NCBI GenBank assembly: GCA_937894185.1
Contig: CALCSA010000244.1
Location: 1 to 6,998, forward strand
DNA: 6,998 bases
Source of the DNA: an uncultured Clostridia bacterium
GTDB taxonomy: Bacteria; Bacillota; Clostridia; Oscillospirales; Ruminococcaceae
Direction of reading: 5' to 3'
The notes under the pieces are model-generated. The model made no database searches. It saw nothing but the letters and a program-made list of their open reading frames with translations, and had not been told where the DNA came from. A program made the translations under genes and the position numbers. Position 1 is the first letter of the stretch. Each line of letters begins with the position of its first letter. This document shows positions 6,335-6,998 of this stretch, piece by piece.

Positions 6335-6378
6335 GCGCAATTCTTTGGGATAATTGTAAGAAAAACCATATCTGCTAT

Positions 6379-6407
6379 TTGAATCACGAGCCTCCTTCCT
6401 GTATAAT
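6379..6407 (+). promoter_or_regulatory. hprK promoter
   Basis: TTGAAT (6379-6384) and a perfect TATAAT (6402-6407) are separated by 17 nt. Transcription would start near 6414, giving a very short leader before hprK. The gene is divergent from the glycosyltransferase operon. The rest of the 6132-6431 gap is A+T-rich and shows no other gene. Confidence 0.8.
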
Positions 6408-6431
6408 AGGGTTATCAAATGACGGAGGAAC

Positions 6432-6998
6432 ATGGGTTTGAGCACACAATTTTCGGTTAAGCTTTCCAAAATCATCCAATCCCACCACCTTACCCCGGCG
6501 TATCTTCCCAAAAATGCGGATGAGATTATCATCACCACTGCCGAAGTTAGCCGCCCCGGTTTGGAATTAGCGGGCTTTTTAGATTATTTTGACGGTCAGC
6601 GCATTCAAATTATGGGCAATACTGAAATCGCGTACCTGCAACGGCTGGGCGATAAGCGCCAGCTCTGTCTGGAAGCCTTTTTTGCATGCAAGCCGGTGGC
6701 TCTGGTCATCACCAGAAGCATCCAGCCTACGCCGTTGATTCTAAATCTGGCGGAACAGTACGGAACGGCCCTGCTTTGCAGCGATGAAAGCACCTCCAGC
6801 TTTATGGCCGCCATTATCGCTACCCTCAACGTGGAGCTGGCTCCCCGTATTACCCGTCACGGGGTGCTGGTGGAAGTATATGGCGCCGGCATCCTGCTTC
6901 TGGGAGACAGCGGCGTGGGCAAAAGCGAAACCGCCATGGAGCTGGTCAAACGAGGGCACCGCCTCATCGCCGACGACGCCGTGGAAATTCGCAGGGTA
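6432..6998 (+). CDS. hprK: HPr kinase/phosphorylase, 3' partial
   Basis: An open frame of 189 codons runs to the window end. The N-terminal domain has the family's SRPGLELAGFLDYF (40-53). The catalytic domain begins with RHGVLVEVYG (His143). It continues with the P-loop GDSGVGKSET (158-167, Lys164), then LVKRGHRLIADDAVEI with Asp181-Asp182, all diagnostic of HprK/P. The enzyme phosphorylates Ser46 of HPr (and Crh where present) using ATP or pyrophosphate and reverses the reaction with phosphate, controlling carbon catabolite repression in Gram-positives. The missing C-terminal third should hold the HPr-binding and K3-loop motifs. The start is ambiguous: GGAGG (6424-6428) is only 3 nt from the ATG at 6432 but 9 nt from an in-frame TTG at 6438, which may be the true start (two residues shorter). 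Confidence 0.95.
   Translation, partial: MGLSTQFSVKLSKIIQSHHLTPAYLPKNADEIIITTAEVSRPGLELAGFLDYFDGQRIQIMGNTEIAYLQRLGDKRQLCLEAFFACKPVALVITRSIQPTPLILNLAEQYGTALLCSDESTSSFMAAIIATLNVELAPRITRHGVLVEVYGAGILLLGDSGVGKSETAMELVKRGHRLIADDAVEIRRV

Noticed and set aside
6361..6431. A CcpA cre operator next to hprK
   Set aside because: I looked for the cre palindrome in the 6132-6431 gap and found no convincing match.
6299..6538. Minus-strand open frame of 79 codons spanning the hprK start
   Set aside because: It overlaps the hprK promoter and N-terminus, has no ribosome site and no recognisable motif.

Overview
The window looks like chromosomal DNA from a Gram-positive anaerobe of the Clostridia, probably near the Oscillospiraceae/Ruminococcaceae. 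The evidence is a glmS ribozyme in front of glmS, an HPr kinase/phosphorylase gene, consensus -35/-10 promoters with strong GGAGG-type ribosome sites, a lipobox lipoprotein, and fairly G+C-rich coding DNA. The lineage is an inference from gene content; no rRNA or tRNA is present.

Layout. (1) Positions 1-1936, + strand: the 3' part of an HlyD/MacA-like efflux adaptor overlaps a MacB/FtsX-family ABC permease by 11 bp, and a strong hairpin terminator follows. The matching ATPase is not in the window. (2) Positions 1946-4203, + strand: an extended -10 promoter drives a leader of about 400 nt carrying a recognisable glmS self-cleaving ribozyme, then a 605-aa GlmS-type protein. (3) A 17-bp perfect hairpin at 4224-4260 separates convergent genes. 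(4) Positions 4284-6119, - strand: a GT4 glycosyltransferase is followed with no gap by a small lipoprotein of unknown function; two candidate promoters lie upstream. (5) Positions 6379-6998, + strand: a near-consensus promoter precedes hprK, which runs off the window end.

The most notable feature is the GlmS protein. Its two SIS (fructose-6-phosphate isomerase/synthase) domains keep the expected active-site residues. Its N-terminal glutaminase domain has lost the nucleophilic cysteine (Cys to Ser directly after the initiator Met), the oxyanion-hole asparagine (HNG to HSG), and the NAHPH segment. It should not use glutamine in the normal way and may depend on free ammonia or a partner. The upstream ribozyme nevertheless keeps its key catalytic nucleotides, so the locus appears to be a glucosamine-6-phosphate-controlled gene for an altered GlmS.

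The modules are not obviously one pathway. glmS supplies amino sugar for the cell envelope, the GT4 enzyme probably builds a glycolipid or other envelope glycan, the lipoprotein is surface-anchored, the ABC system exports or handles envelope substrates, and hprK links carbon status to gene control. An envelope theme is plausible but is inference.
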